A stretch of 64,000 nt of DNA, taken from contig JAOPYQ010000034.1 of assembly GCA_025964555.1 (NCBI GenBank), forward strand, positions 30,350-94,349, in the 5' to 3' direction. The notes below the pieces were generated by a model. That model was given only the letters and a program-made list of their open reading frames with translations, did not search any database and was not told the DNA's origin. Made by a program: the position numbers and the translations under genes. This stretch comes from Thermoleophilia bacterium (GTDB taxonomy: Bacteria > Actinomycetota > Thermoleophilia > Gaiellales > SKUG01). Positions 20,132 through 27,656 of this stretch are shown here, one piece after another (position 1 is the first letter of the stretch; each line of letters starts with the position of its first letter).

Positions 20132-21111
20132 CGCGTCGTCACCTCCACGAGTGTCGCGCCCACGAGCTGCGCGAGCGTCGGTGCGAGCTGCTGCGCCGTC
20201 CAGGCCGCCGCGTCGTCCACGTCGCGTGGCGCGCTCACCGACACGAGCGTGCCGAGCTCCAGGCCGAGCACGTCGTGCGCCGCGCGTTGGCCCGCCTCGT
20301 CCGGTGAGGGTGCGAAGAACACGTGGATGCGTCCGTCCTCGAGCGCTGCGTGCACCCCGACGGGGCGATCACAGCCGCCCCCGAACCGCTTGGCGATCGC
20401 ACGCTCCAGCTGCACGCTGCGACGCGTCGCGACATGGTCGATCGCCGTCCAGTCCAGCCCCGTGCGCGGGCACACCTGCGTGGTGGTCTGCACCACCACG
20501 GCGCCCTGCCCGGCTTCGGGCACGAGCTCGTCCACGGCGATCGCGCGGATGTCGTGCTCGCCCTCGTCGACCAGACCGAGGCGCCGCAGGCCCGCCATCG
20601 CCAGCACGAGCCCCGCATCGCCACGCTCGCGCGCGCGCTGGATGCGCGTCGCGACGTTCCCGCGGATCGGGCTCGGAACCAGGTCGGCGCGCACCGTGCG
20701 CAGCCCCGCCATCCGTCGCGCACTGCCGGTCGCGATCGTCGCGCCCTCGGGTAGGTCACGCAGCTCGCAGCCCGCGTTCACGAGCGCGTCGCGTGGATCC
20801 TCGCGCGGCAGCCACGCCGCGAGCACGAGTCCCTCGGTGTCGTCCAGCGCGAGGTCCTTGCTCGAGTGCACCGCAGCGTCGATCGTCCCGTCGAGCAGTC
20901 GCCGCTCGAGCGCGTGCGCGAAGATGCCGCGGTCGTGGATCTCCCGCAGCTCGCGCTGGTCGACGTCCCCGTCGCTCGTGATCTCCACGAGCTCGACGTC
21001 GAGGCCCGGGTCCACGAGCGCGATCGCGTCCCGCACGAGTGCTGCCTGGTGCAGCGCCAGCGGGCTGCGGCGCGTGCCCAGCCGCAGCGGCGGGCGCGTG
21101 GGATCGGTCAT
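20128..21111 (-). CDS. hemC: Hydroxymethylbilane synthase (porphobilinogen deaminase)
   Basis: This enzyme condenses four porphobilinogens into hydroxymethylbilane. It has 327 residues and the family landmarks: LRLGTRRSPLALHQA at the start, AAVHSSKDLAL, GNVATRIQRARE and AGQGAVVVQ. The dipyrromethane cofactor attaches to the cysteine of RFGGGCDRPVGVHA. The start is the ATG at 21111, which overlaps the hemA stop by one base (TGATG); the longer frame to 21324 reads hemA sequence. The product passes directly to the HemD half of the downstream fusion. Confidence 0.95.
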   Translation of the reverse strand: MTDPTRPPLRLGTRRSPLALHQAALVRDAIALVDPGLDVELVEITSDGDVDQRELREIHDRGIFAHALERRLLDGTIDAAVHSSKDLALDDTEGLVLAAWLPREDPRDALVNAGCELRDLPEGATIATGSARRMAGLRTVRADLVPSPIRGNVATRIQRARERGDAGLVLAMAGLRRLGLVDEGEHDIRAIAVDELVPEAGQGAVVVQTTTQVCPRTGLDWTAIDHVATRRSVQLERAIAKRFGGGCDRPVGVHAALEDGRIHVFFAPSPDEAGQRAAHDVLGLELGTLVSVSAPRDVDDAAAWTAQQLAPTLAQLVGATLVEVTTR

Positions 21112-22349
21112 CAGGTGCGCTCCGCGGCCTTGCGCAGCTGCATCGTGGGCGCGTGCAGCAGCCGGTTCACGATCCCGCGCGTGAGCTGGTCGATGCGCTG
21201 GCGATCCTCGACCCCCAGGTGCGTCATCCGCGCCAGGAACCGCTCGAGCTCGACCTGGCGCAGCTCCTCGGCGCGCTCGCGCATCGCGCGGATCTGCGGG
21301 GTGGCCGCCTCCGCGCGCAGCCACTGGCGAAACTCCTCGGCGCCGTCGCGTGCGAGCTGCTCGACCGCGTCGACCTCCTCGGCACGCACGTCGAGCGTGT
21401 CGGCGACCACGCGCTCCAGGTCGTCGAGGTCGAACACGTGCACGCCTGGCACCTCGCCGCAGGCGGGATCGATGTCGCGCGGCACCGCCAGGTCCACGAG
21501 CACGAGCGGGCGACCAGCACGATCACGCATCGCAGCCTCGATGCGCTCCTTGCCGATCACCACGTGCGGCGCGTTGGTGGAGCTCACCACGGCGTCGCAG
21601 CTCGCCAGCTCGGCATCGAGGTCAGCGAAGGCGACTCCGACGCCGCTCGCACCCGAGCTCGCGGCAACCGCGGCCGCGCGCTCCACGCTGCGGTTGGCGA
21701 CGTCGATGCGTCGCGCTCCACGCGCCGCCAGGCTCTTCGCGGCGAGCGTGCCCATCTTGCCCGCGCCGACGACCACCACGAGCGCATCGTCGAGCGAACC
21801 ACCACGCCGGCTCGCGACGAGCTCCGCAGCGACCGACCCGATCGACGCATGTCCCGCGCCGATGCGCGTCTCCGTGCGCGCGCGCTTGCCGATCTCCACG
21901 GCGCGGCGAAAGAGCCGATCGAGCACCGGCCCGCAGGTGCCGGCCTCGCGTGCGTCCTCGTGCGCCGAGCGCAGCTGGCCCTGGATCTGCGCCTCGCCGG
22001 TGACGACGCTCTCGATGCCGCCCGCGACCCGGAACAGGTGCTCGACCGCCACCGACTCCTCGCGCACGGCGAGCATCGTCGACAGCTCGTCGGGGTCCGC
22101 CTCGGCCAGGCGCGCGAAGGCAGCGACTGCGATGCGCGTGACCGTCTCGATGTCACTGGCGACGATGTACAGCTCGCTGCGGTTGCACGTCGCGAGCGCC
22201 GCGACCTCGAGCACGTCCGCGTGCTCGGCGAGCTTGGCGCACAGCTCCTTGCCGCGCGGACCGCTCAGCGCGAAGCGTTCGCGCGAGGCGAGGCTCGCGG
22301 TCTGGTGGCTCGCGCCGATGCAGACGATGCCGCGTGTGATCGTGCCCAT
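21111..22349 (-). CDS. hemA: Glutamyl-tRNA reductase
   Basis: This enzyme catalyses the first committed step of C5-pathway tetrapyrrole synthesis, NADPH reduction of glutamyl-tRNA to glutamate-1-semialdehyde. The protein has 412 residues. The nucleophile is C55 in ATCNRSELY. The N-terminal GASHQTASLASRERFAL and a Rossmann VVVGAGKMGTLAAKSLAARG (about 178-200) are clear, and a helical dimerization tail follows (to 412). Its ATG shares a base with the ccmD stop (TGATG). Its place inside a cytochrome c maturation operon suggests heme supply is tied to heme export. Confidence 0.95.
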   Translation of the reverse strand: MGTITRGIVCIGASHQTASLASRERFALSGPRGKELCAKLAEHADVLEVAALATCNRSELYIVASDIETVTRIAVAAFARLAEADPDELSTMLAVREESVAVEHLFRVAGGIESVVTGEAQIQGQLRSAHEDAREAGTCGPVLDRLFRRAVEIGKRARTETRIGAGHASIGSVAAELVASRRGGSLDDALVVVVGAGKMGTLAAKSLAARGARRIDVANRSVERAAAVAASSGASGVGVAFADLDAELASCDAVVSSTNAPHVVIGKERIEAAMRDRAGRPLVLVDLAVPRDIDPACGEVPGVHVFDLDDLERVVADTLDVRAEEVDAVEQLARDGAEEFRQWLRAEAATPQIRAMRERAEELRQVELERFLARMTHLGVEDRQRIDQLTRGIVNRLLHAPTMQLRKAAERT

Positions 22350-22468
22350 CAGCGCTTCGCCGCCCGCTTCTGGCGCGCGAGCTTGCGCAGGATGAAGCCG
22401 AACCACGCGCCGAGCGTGACCGCCGTCACCCCGTAGGAGGCGAGCACGTACTCCCAGCCGTCATGCAT
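22349..22468 (-). CDS. ccmD: CcmD-like small membrane protein
   Basis: This 39-residue protein, easily missed for its size, has an N-terminal acidic/aromatic segment (MHDGWEYVLASYG), one membrane helix (about 12-28) and a very basic C-terminus (RKLARQKRAAKR), the exact layout of CcmD. CcmD stabilises the CcmABC heme exporter and helps release holo-CcmE. The ATG lies inside the end of ccmC (8-base overlap) and the TGA overlaps the hemA ATG by one base. Position, length and topology agree; sequence identity in this family is always low. Confidence 0.82.
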   Translation of the reverse strand: MHDGWEYVLASYGVTAVTLGAWFGFILRKLARQKRAAKR

Positions 22469-23252
22469 GCGCGGGCACCTCCGCCGAACCGGCGGCTGGG
22501 CCGTCGACATCCGCCGCGCCGCCGGGGCGTTCCTCGTCGGCGCACCACCCGCGCGCCGCGCGCAGCTTGCCGGCGGCCTCCAGCTGCAGCATCACGATCG
22601 CGAGCGAGGCGAAGGCGACGACGCCGATGCCGAACGTGCCCCACATCGGACCGGTCAGGCGGTTCTCGCTCGTGGTGAGCACGATCGGGTGGATGAGCGT
22701 GTCGGCGATGCGGATCGCCAGGAACGACAGCGGCACGAGCGCCACGCCGAGGATCGAGTACACGGCGCTCGCGCGGTTGCGGGCTCGACCGGCATCGATC
22801 GAGAAGCGCAGCACGTAGTAGGCGGCGTAGAACAGGTAGAGGGTGAGGAACACGAGCAGCTGGCGATCGCCCCACTGCCACCAGGTGCCCCACGCGGCCT
22901 TCGCCCAGATCGAGCCGGTGAGCAGCACGAGCGTGCCGAAGACCATGCCCGAGTGCACGCCGCAGTAGGAGCGAACGTCGTAGTCGTCGCGCTCCTTGAG
23001 CAGGTACAGCACGCCGTTCCAGGCGCCCGCGGCGAAGCACAGGTACGCGGCGAGGGCGATCGGCACGTGGATGTAGAAGACCTTCTGCGCGAAGTCGTAC
23101 TGCATCTCGCCGCCGACGAGCCCGATCTCGTTCGTGGGCGCCCAGAAGAACGCCAGCACGACGGTGAGGGGCACCAGCACGAGCGCGAGCACCACCGCGA
23201 GGCGGGGCGACACGCGTGCGCGCGAGGTTCGGGGAGCGAAGACTGGCTGCAC
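22461..23252 (-). CDS. ccmC: Heme exporter protein CcmC
   Basis: This six-helix membrane protein of the heme-handling family presents heme to CcmE during cytochrome c maturation. It has 263 residues, with the tryptophan-rich WWD-type signature AAWGTWWQWGDRQL near the middle, a preceding conserved histidine in YIHVP and another in VHSGMVFGT. The C-terminal 30 residues are an Ala/Gly/acidic extension. It is followed directly by ccmD. A 108-bp gap to ccmB is the only real break in the run. Confidence 0.93.
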   Translation of the reverse strand: MQPVFAPRTSRARVSPRLAVVLALVLVPLTVVLAFFWAPTNEIGLVGGEMQYDFAQKVFYIHVPIALAAYLCFAAGAWNGVLYLLKERDDYDVRSYCGVHSGMVFGTLVLLTGSIWAKAAWGTWWQWGDRQLLVFLTLYLFYAAYYVLRFSIDAGRARNRASAVYSILGVALVPLSFLAIRIADTLIHPIVLTTSENRLTGPMWGTFGIGVVAFASLAIVMLQLEAAGKLRAARGWCADEERPGGAADVDGPAAGSAEVPAHA

Positions 23253-23360
23253 GATGCTGTGATTGTACCCGCGCGCGGACCCCTGACGCGTCGCGTGCGA
23301 GGCGAAGCTGGCCGCTTCGTCCCGAGATGCTTCGAGGCCCGGCCGCTCGGGCGCTGGCGT

Positions 23361-24035
23361 TCAGTCCGTGGCGAGCTCCGGGAACGCGGCGATGCCGGCG
23401 ACGAGGAACGTCGCGTCGTAGGCGATCAGGAACAGCAGCAGCTGAGTCGCGTTGCCGGTGCCCGCATCGAACGCCACGAGCGAGAGCGTGACGGCCGCGA
23501 TGACCAGCGGGATCGCGAGCGGCAGGAACATCGTCGGGCCGAGCAGGTCGCGTCCACGCGCGCGCAATCCGAGGCCCGACACGAGCACGCCCACCGCCGC
23601 GAAGCCGCCGGCAGCGAGCACGATGGCAGCCGCAAGCAGCGCAAGGCCAGCCGCGTCGGGAGAGTCGAACAGCGCGAGGTAGAGGCCGAGCAGCGCGGCG
23701 TCGAGCACGAGCGTGGTGACCAGCGCCGCGAGCACCTTGCCGACGTGGATCGCACTGCGCGACGCGGGCGACACGAGCAGGGCATCGTAGGCGCCGTCCT
23801 CGCGTTCGGCGCCCCACGCGCGGGAGGTGCCGAGCAGCCCGGCGAACACGAGCACGACCCACAGCGCCCCGGCGAGCACCGCACTCGACGGCTTGCCGCC
23901 GCCGGCGAGCGCCAGGCGCAGCACCACGAGCGAACACACGCCGAACAGCAGCACCGCGCTCGCCGCGACGGGGCGCCGCAGCTCACGCGACAGGTCGTGC
24001 GCGGCAACCACGCCGGCGGTGCGCAGCACGTTCAT
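23361..24035 (-). CDS. ccmB: Heme exporter protein CcmB
   Basis: This permease subunit of the CcmABC ABC exporter has 224 residues and six membrane helices. Family features include the early AHDLSRELRR segment, WGAEREDGAYDALLVSP and GPTMFLPLAIPLVIAA. The start is the ATG at 24035, which overlaps the ccmA stop (ATGA). It acts with CcmA to release heme-bound CcmE. Confidence 0.9.
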   Translation of the reverse strand: MNVLRTAGVVAAHDLSRELRRPVAASAVLLFGVCSLVVLRLALAGGGKPSSAVLAGALWVVLVFAGLLGTSRAWGAEREDGAYDALLVSPASRSAIHVGKVLAALVTTLVLDAALLGLYLALFDSPDAAGLALLAAAIVLAAGGFAAVGVLVSGLGLRARGRDLLGPTMFLPLAIPLVIAAVTLSLVAFDAGTGNATQLLLFLIAYDATFLVAGIAAFPELATD

Positions 24036-24718
24036 GCCGGCACGTCCAGGTCGAGCAGCTGGTCGCTGCGCGCAGCGAGCCACTCGCGCTCGTGCGACGC
24101 CACGACGACGATCCGCTCGCGCCGCCACGCCTCGAGCGCATCCTCGAGCACGCCGCGCGCGACCGCGTCGAGACCCGTCGTCGGCTCGTCCAGCAACAGC
24201 ACCGGCGGGCCGAGCAGGTCCGCTCGCGCGAGCGAGTAGCGCTGGGCCCAGCCACGCGACAGGCGCCGCACCGGCGCGCCGGCCACGTCGCGCAGGCCCC
24301 ACAGCTCGACGGCGGCATCCGCCACCGCGCGCGCTCGTCTTCGATCGAGGCCCGACAGGCGTGCGGCGTAGCGCAGGTTGCGCTCGACGCTGTCGTCGCG
24401 CCATGCGAGCGGCTCGTGCGGTGCCCAGCCGACCAGTCGACGCGCGAGCGGATCGTCCGCATGCTCGATGACGCGCCCGCACACGTGCACCTCGCCCGCA
24501 TCCGGCTGCGCCAGCTGCGCGATCACGCGCAGGAGCGTCGTCTTGCCCGATCCGTTCGCGCCCAGCAGCCCGATCACGCCCGGCTGCGAACGCTCGAGCG
24601 TCACGCCGTCCAGCACGCGCGCCTCGCCGAAGCTGCGCACCACCCGCCGCACGACGAGCGACGGCGCAGGGCTGGTTGTCGACGCGGCGATCACGCGCGC
24701 CAGCGTATCCGACCCCAT
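24032..24718 (-). CDS. ccmA: Heme exporter ATP-binding protein CcmA
   Basis: This ABC ATPase (228 residues) energises the CcmABC complex. Walker A is GANGSGKTTLL, the signature loop is the divergent LSRGWAQR in place of LSGGQ, as is usual for CcmA, and Walker B is VLLLDEPTTGLD, followed by the switch histidine in ASHERE. The start is the ATG at 24718; a GTG eight codons later is possible. It is first in the ccm-hem run, with the divergent menorin-like gene starting only 63 bp away, so their promoters share that space. Confidence 0.92.
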   Translation of the reverse strand: MGSDTLARVIAASTTSPAPSLVVRRVVRSFGEARVLDGVTLERSQPGVIGLLGANGSGKTTLLRVIAQLAQPDAGEVHVCGRVIEHADDPLARRLVGWAPHEPLAWRDDSVERNLRYAARLSGLDRRRARAVADAAVELWGLRDVAGAPVRRLSRGWAQRYSLARADLLGPPVLLLDEPTTGLDAVARGVLEDALEAWRRERIVVVASHEREWLAARSDQLLDLDVPA

Positions 24719-24781
24719 GCGGCCGACGCACCACGCAGCGCACCGCGACCGCGCCAAGGCGCGTGCTAGCGTCGCTCGACC

Positions 24782-25639
24782 ATGCGCGTCCTCGCACCGA
24801 CATCCAGCGCGCTCCTGCCGCCCGGCGCTGCCGCCACTGCGACGCCGCACGTGCCCGGCCCCGAGCTTCCCGCCGTGCCGCCACACCGCCCGGGGCTTCC
24901 CGTACCGCCCTCGCTCAGGCAGCTGGATCAGCTCGCCGCAGCCGCGGACCCCGCGCATCGAAGCGCGGATGGCGCACACCCCTCGACGATGCACAACGCG
25001 CACTACTCCAACACGCGCTCGCAGCTGGCCTACGCGCTCACGCACCCGTTCAACTCGATCGAGGGCGACATCCGCCTGCGCGACGGTGTGCTCGTGATGC
25101 AGCACGACGGCGTCTCCGAGCACGACCTCACCTTCGAGCAGTGGGCGACGCTCGTCGCCACCGCGGGCCGGCACATGCGCCTCGACGTGAAGGAAGCCGC
25201 CGCGCTCGCGCCCGTCGAGGAGACCGTGCGCCGGCTCGGCATCCCCGACGGGATCATGACGTTCAACGTCGGCCTCGGAACCCCGTGGTTCCAGTCGAAC
25301 ATGCCGGCGGAGGCCGTAGCCGCGCTGCGCGCGCGCCACCCGCGCTCGTGGATCACCGTCAACCTGCCGCTGCCGACCGGCCCGGTCTACGAGTACGCCG
25401 TTCGCGTCGCGCGCCGCATCGGTCCCGAGCGCCTGGGAACGACGATCCTCGCCACGCACGTGAGCCGCGACGCGGTTCGCAAGCTGCGCGGTGCGTTCGC
25501 ATTCCTCAATGCGTGGAACGTTCCCGGATGGAAGCCGATCGACGACATCGACGCCGAGACCGCGCGCCTGCGTGCGATGGGCGTCAACGGGATGATCGAC
25601 CTGCGCCGCCGCGACGATCCGCTCGGTTCCGACGATTGA
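24782..25639 (+). CDS. Menorin/FAM151-like (DUF2181) PLC-like barrel protein, paralog A
   Basis: This 285-residue protein resembles the FAM151/menorin family, predicted phosphodiesterase-like TIM barrels. Seen: HPSTMHNAHYSNTRSQL, then IEGDIRLRDGVLVMQHDG, RLDVKEAAALAPVEE, and a late VNGMIDLRRRDDP. The conserved acidic and histidine residues (E/D of EGD, H of QHD, D and K of DVKE) could form a metal site, but the reaction is unknown. The N-terminal 65 residues are Pro/Ala-rich. A close paralog lies at 56329-57216. A -10-like TAGCGT (24767-24772) ends nine bases before the ATG. Confidence 0.72.
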   Translation: MRVLAPTSSALLPPGAAATATPHVPGPELPAVPPHRPGLPVPPSLRQLDQLAAAADPAHRSADGAHPSTMHNAHYSNTRSQLAYALTHPFNSIEGDIRLRDGVLVMQHDGVSEHDLTFEQWATLVATAGRHMRLDVKEAAALAPVEETVRRLGIPDGIMTFNVGLGTPWFQSNMPAEAVAALRARHPRSWITVNLPLPTGPVYEYAVRVARRIGPERLGTTILATHVSRDAVRKLRGAFAFLNAWNVPGWKPIDDIDAETARLRAMGVNGMIDLRRRDDPLGSDD

Positions 25640-25697
25640 CCCGAAAATCTGCAGCCGCTGCGCCGCTCGCGGGCGACTGGTACCATTCTCCGACCCA

Positions 25698-25770
25698 GGC
25701 CGGGTAGCTCAGCTGGTAGAGCACACGACTGAAAATCGTGGGGTCGTGAGTTCAAGTCTCACCCCGGCCA
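25698..25770 (+). tRNA. tRNA-Phe (anticodon GAA), attachment-site gene
   Basis: GGCCGGG (25698-25704) pairs with CCCGGCC (25763-25769) and the discriminator is A25770. The anticodon loop CTGAAAA gives GAA. The T arm is GTGAGTTCAAGTCTCAC. CCA is not encoded. A -10-like TACCAT at 25681-25686 precedes the gene. The 3' part from 25723 onward is repeated perfectly at 48301-48352, so the integrated element supplies the 3' half of this functional tRNA. Confidence 0.97.
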
Positions 25771-25774
25771 CTTC
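25723..25774 (+). repeat. Left attachment repeat (attL core, tRNA-Phe 3' end)
   Basis: 52 bases identical to 48301-48352, running from the anticodon stem through the discriminator base and four bases beyond the tRNA. Crossover took place somewhere inside this identity block. Confidence 0.93.
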
Positions 25775-25779
25775 GGAAG

Positions 25780-25800
25780 CCCTCGCCTCGGCGGGGGTTT
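25780..25800 (+). terminator. tRNA-Phe terminator
   Basis: CCCTCGC / GCGGGGG with the loop CTCG is followed by TTTCTGCG. The same hairpin occurs after the right repeat (48360-48380). Confidence 0.75.
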
Positions 25801-25876
25801 CTGCGTTCCACGGGGATTTTCAGCGCCCCCTCTCACAAACGTCTCGATTCGTTCAGATGCAGGGACGAACGTGCGC

Positions 25877-25898
25877 GATGGATCAGAGATGGATCAGA
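25877..25898 (+). repeat. Tandem 11-bp repeat, candidate integrase arm sites (left)
   Basis: Two abutting perfect copies of GATGGATCAGA (25877-25887 and 25888-25898). The core TGGATCAGA recurs twice near the right end (48226-48249) and once just outside it (48397-48407). The position 100 bp inside the att core suits arm-type binding sites. Confidence 0.6.
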
Positions 25899-25906
25899 AG
25901 AAGAGC

Positions 25907-25928
25907 GGCCCCCGCCAAAGCAGGGGCC
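25907..25928 (-). terminator. Terminator of the YegP-like gene
   Basis: Read on the minus strand, GGCCCCTGC and GCGGGGGCC form a 9-bp stem (one G-T pair) with loop TTTG, followed by a CTCTTCTTCT pyrimidine tract. It lies 24 bases after the stop of the gene at 25953-26126. Confidence 0.75.
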
Positions 25929-25952
25929 GACTCGCTTTCGCGCGTCTAGGAG

Positions 25953-26126
25953 CTATTCCTCTACGGCTGCAGTTCCTGCCGACGCCTTGACCGTCCGCGC
26001 GGCGGCCTTCGCGCCGCTGCGGGTGCTGAAGGCTTCGCCCGATGAGGCGATTTTCTCGCCGTTTGCTGCGACGAGCCGCCAGCGGTAGTGCCCTGCGATA
26101 TCGGTGTAGATCCTGAATGTGGCCAT
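25953..26126 (-). CDS. YegP/DUF1508-like small protein
   Basis: This 57-residue protein is built from one DUF1508 unit: FRIYTDIAGHYRWRLVAANG, then IASSGEAFSTRSGA. The fold is a small beta-beta-alpha unit found in YegP; its function is not established. The ATG at 26126 has a GAAAGGAA ribosome-binding site ten bases upstream, which excludes the longer frame. It is the leftmost gene of the element, reads towards the tRNA and ends in a good terminator, so it does not run into tRNA-Phe. Confidence 0.85.
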   Translation of the reverse strand: MATFRIYTDIAGHYRWRLVAANGEKIASSGEAFSTRSGAKAAARTVKASAGTAAVEE

Positions 26127-26187
26127 GGTGATGGCGTTCCTTTCGTGTTGGTTGCTTTCGCAAGCACGCACACGAGCGCAGTGAAAT

Positions 26188-26211
26188 GCCAATCTCGACA
26201 ACGCCCGTATG
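26188..26211. repeat. 24-bp direct repeat, copy 1
   Basis: GCCAATCTCGACAACGCCCG followed by TATG. It differs from copy 2 by one base. It lies 62 bases upstream of the YegP-like start codon and could carry a promoter or operator. Confidence 0.7.
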
Positions 26212-26322
26212 AATACCTACTCCCGAAAGTATGGGTCGAGTAGCGGACGCATACCGTCTTCTTGTCGAACGACCTAGCCGATGGTGGTGCTGCGTCCGGA
26301 GCGACCGGGCATACTTGAGAAA

Positions 26323-26346
26323 GCCAATCTCGACAACGCTCGTATG
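26323..26346. repeat. 24-bp direct repeat, copy 2
   Basis: GCCAATCTCGACAACGCTCG followed by TATG. It is 135 bases from copy 1 and 36 bases upstream of the terminator stem at 26382. Confidence 0.7.
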
Positions 26347-26381
26347 GTCAGGCGGAGTCCGTCCTCGACTAGGATCGTTGC

Positions 26382-26417
26382 AAGCGCCATTGTCCCTCGC
26401 GGCAATGGCGCTTTTTT
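26382..26417 (+). terminator. Strong intrinsic terminator
   Basis: An 11-bp perfect stem (AAGCGCCATTG / CAATGGCGCTT) with a ten-base loop runs into TTTT. No protein gene lies upstream on this strand within the element, so it may end tRNA-Phe read-through or a small RNA. Confidence 0.85.
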
Positions 26418-26509
26418 GTGGAACCAGCAGACCCCGCTATGCCGAGCCGTGAAGGATCAGGGATCGTCCCTGCTGCATGTGGGCTTCAGCAAGCGGGTAC
26501 GGCGCAGAC

Positions 26510-26833
26510 ATGTCCCTCGCGCACGAACATCTGTCTGACCTAACGCATCGCCCCGTTCATGGCGATGTCTGGATCCGTCTGGATCGAGCGGGCGAAGCAC
26601 TTGAGCGAATCATTGCGGGAGGCTGGGTGATCTTGGGCATCGACGGAGCCGTGGAACACGACGACGGCAAGTTCACCCCGCCTACCGACCTCATCGAGGA
26701 CTTCTGTATCGGCAAACAGATTCCGACTGCCGAGAAGTCGCACTGGCTCGCGCGTGAAACGCTCGGTGAGTGGTGCGACGACCCACGCGCCGAACGCATG
26801 ATGGTGAGCTTCGTCCTTCGTGAAGGTTCGTGA
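26510..26833 (+). CDS. Hypothetical protein
   Basis: A 107-residue acidic protein without a family I recognise. It has no membrane segment and contains a WVILGIDGAVEHDDG strand-turn region and a C-terminal ERMMVSFVLREGS. The start is either ATG 26510 or ATG 26477; neither has a clear ribosome site. Its stop overlaps the GTG of the next gene (GTGA), so the two are likely cotranslated. Confidence 0.6.
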   Translation: MSLAHEHLSDLTHRPVHGDVWIRLDRAGEALERIIAGGWVILGIDGAVEHDDGKFTPPTDLIEDFCIGKQIPTAEKSHWLARETLGEWCDDPRAERMMVSFVLREGS

Positions 26834-27597
26834 ACGAGGTGCGAGGGGCGCGGAGAATCTGCCTTGTGATCCTGACGACGTTCGCGTGCGTCCCCGACAT
26901 CGCGCACGCGGCGACAGCAACTCCCTCAAGGCGCGATGGTCCAGTGACAGTGGTTATCAAGGACCGACCCCGCACAGATTGGACCCCGCTCTGGGCTGCG
27001 CTCGTCGGCGTTGGGGGCGTGATCGTCGGCGGATACGTTACGGGCCGCGTCCAACTTAGGGCTGCACGCGAAAACTTCGCCGCTCAGCGACGGATCGCGG
27101 AGGAGGACTTTGAACGGCACGCAGCGGCAACGGCATTTCAGTACCAACGGGAGATCGCGGAGGAGTTCCCGACGATTGCAAAGCGATTCGTCGAAGCCGC
27201 ACGCGCCGTGCAAACCCAAATCGGCGCTGCTTACGGCGCTGGTGGCGATCCGCCTGACGGTGTATTCCGGGCGGTGACGTTCGCAACGTCGCCGATCCAG
27301 ACGGCGCAGGCAGACTTGAAGCGTCTCATCCACAGATGTCGTGACGCGGAGTTGCTGGACCACGCATCCACGCTCCGCGCGCAGGTGAGCAGCATCGCGT
27401 TCGATGACCCGGTCCCTAACACGGCGCATGCGTATATGACGGCGTCCATGGACTCGCTGATTGCCGCGTGGCAGACGGAAGACAAGGTGTCGAAGCGGGC
27501 TGGCGAGATCCTCCGAGGCGACCCTCTACTCTCCCGGCAGGAGTACCTCAGGCGACTGGTTCAAGCGAATCCCGCCGTTGATGATGCCGACGAATAA
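26830..27597 (+). CDS. Hypothetical exported/membrane protein
   Basis: This 255-residue protein has a hydrophobic N-terminus ending in a plausible cleavage site (DIAHAAT, about 27), one membrane segment (about 53-72, WAALVGVGGVIVGGYVTG), and then a long, mostly alpha-helical region with charged residues, probably cytoplasmic. No known domain is evident. The GTG start overlaps the preceding stop by four bases, so it forms a two-gene unit with the gene before it. Confidence 0.6.
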   Translation: MNEVRGARRICLVILTTFACVPDIAHAATATPSRRDGPVTVVIKDRPRTDWTPLWAALVGVGGVIVGGYVTGRVQLRAARENFAAQRRIAEEDFERHAAATAFQYQREIAEEFPTIAKRFVEAARAVQTQIGAAYGAGGDPPDGVFRAVTFATSPIQTAQADLKRLIHRCRDAELLDHASTLRAQVSSIAFDDPVPNTAHAYMTASMDSLIAAWQTEDKVSKRAGEILRGDPLLSRQEYLRRLVQANPAVDDADE

Positions 27598-27656
27598 CAG
27601 TCCACTATTCGAAAAGCACTAGGCTCGCGCTGACTGTCCCGAACGATGGAGCCACG

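Larger units (their letters stand above)
26127..26509. other. Intergenic region with direct repeats and a terminator
   Basis: This 383-bp stretch has no convincing gene; the open frames in it are short and without family features. It holds a 24-bp direct repeat pair (26188 and 26323), a strong terminator at 26382-26417, and possibly a short untranslated RNA between the second repeat and the terminator. I tried to fold a tRNA here and could not. Confidence 0.5.

Noticed and set aside
25640..25697. A conventional -35 element for tRNA-Phe
   Set aside because: TTGACC near 25636 is about 40 bases from the -10-like TACCAT, too far for a normal promoter.
26220..26410. A tRNA-like or tmRNA-like gene before the terminator at 26382
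   Set aside because: No seven-base acceptor stem or T-loop sequence can be placed; only the direct repeats and terminator are supported.
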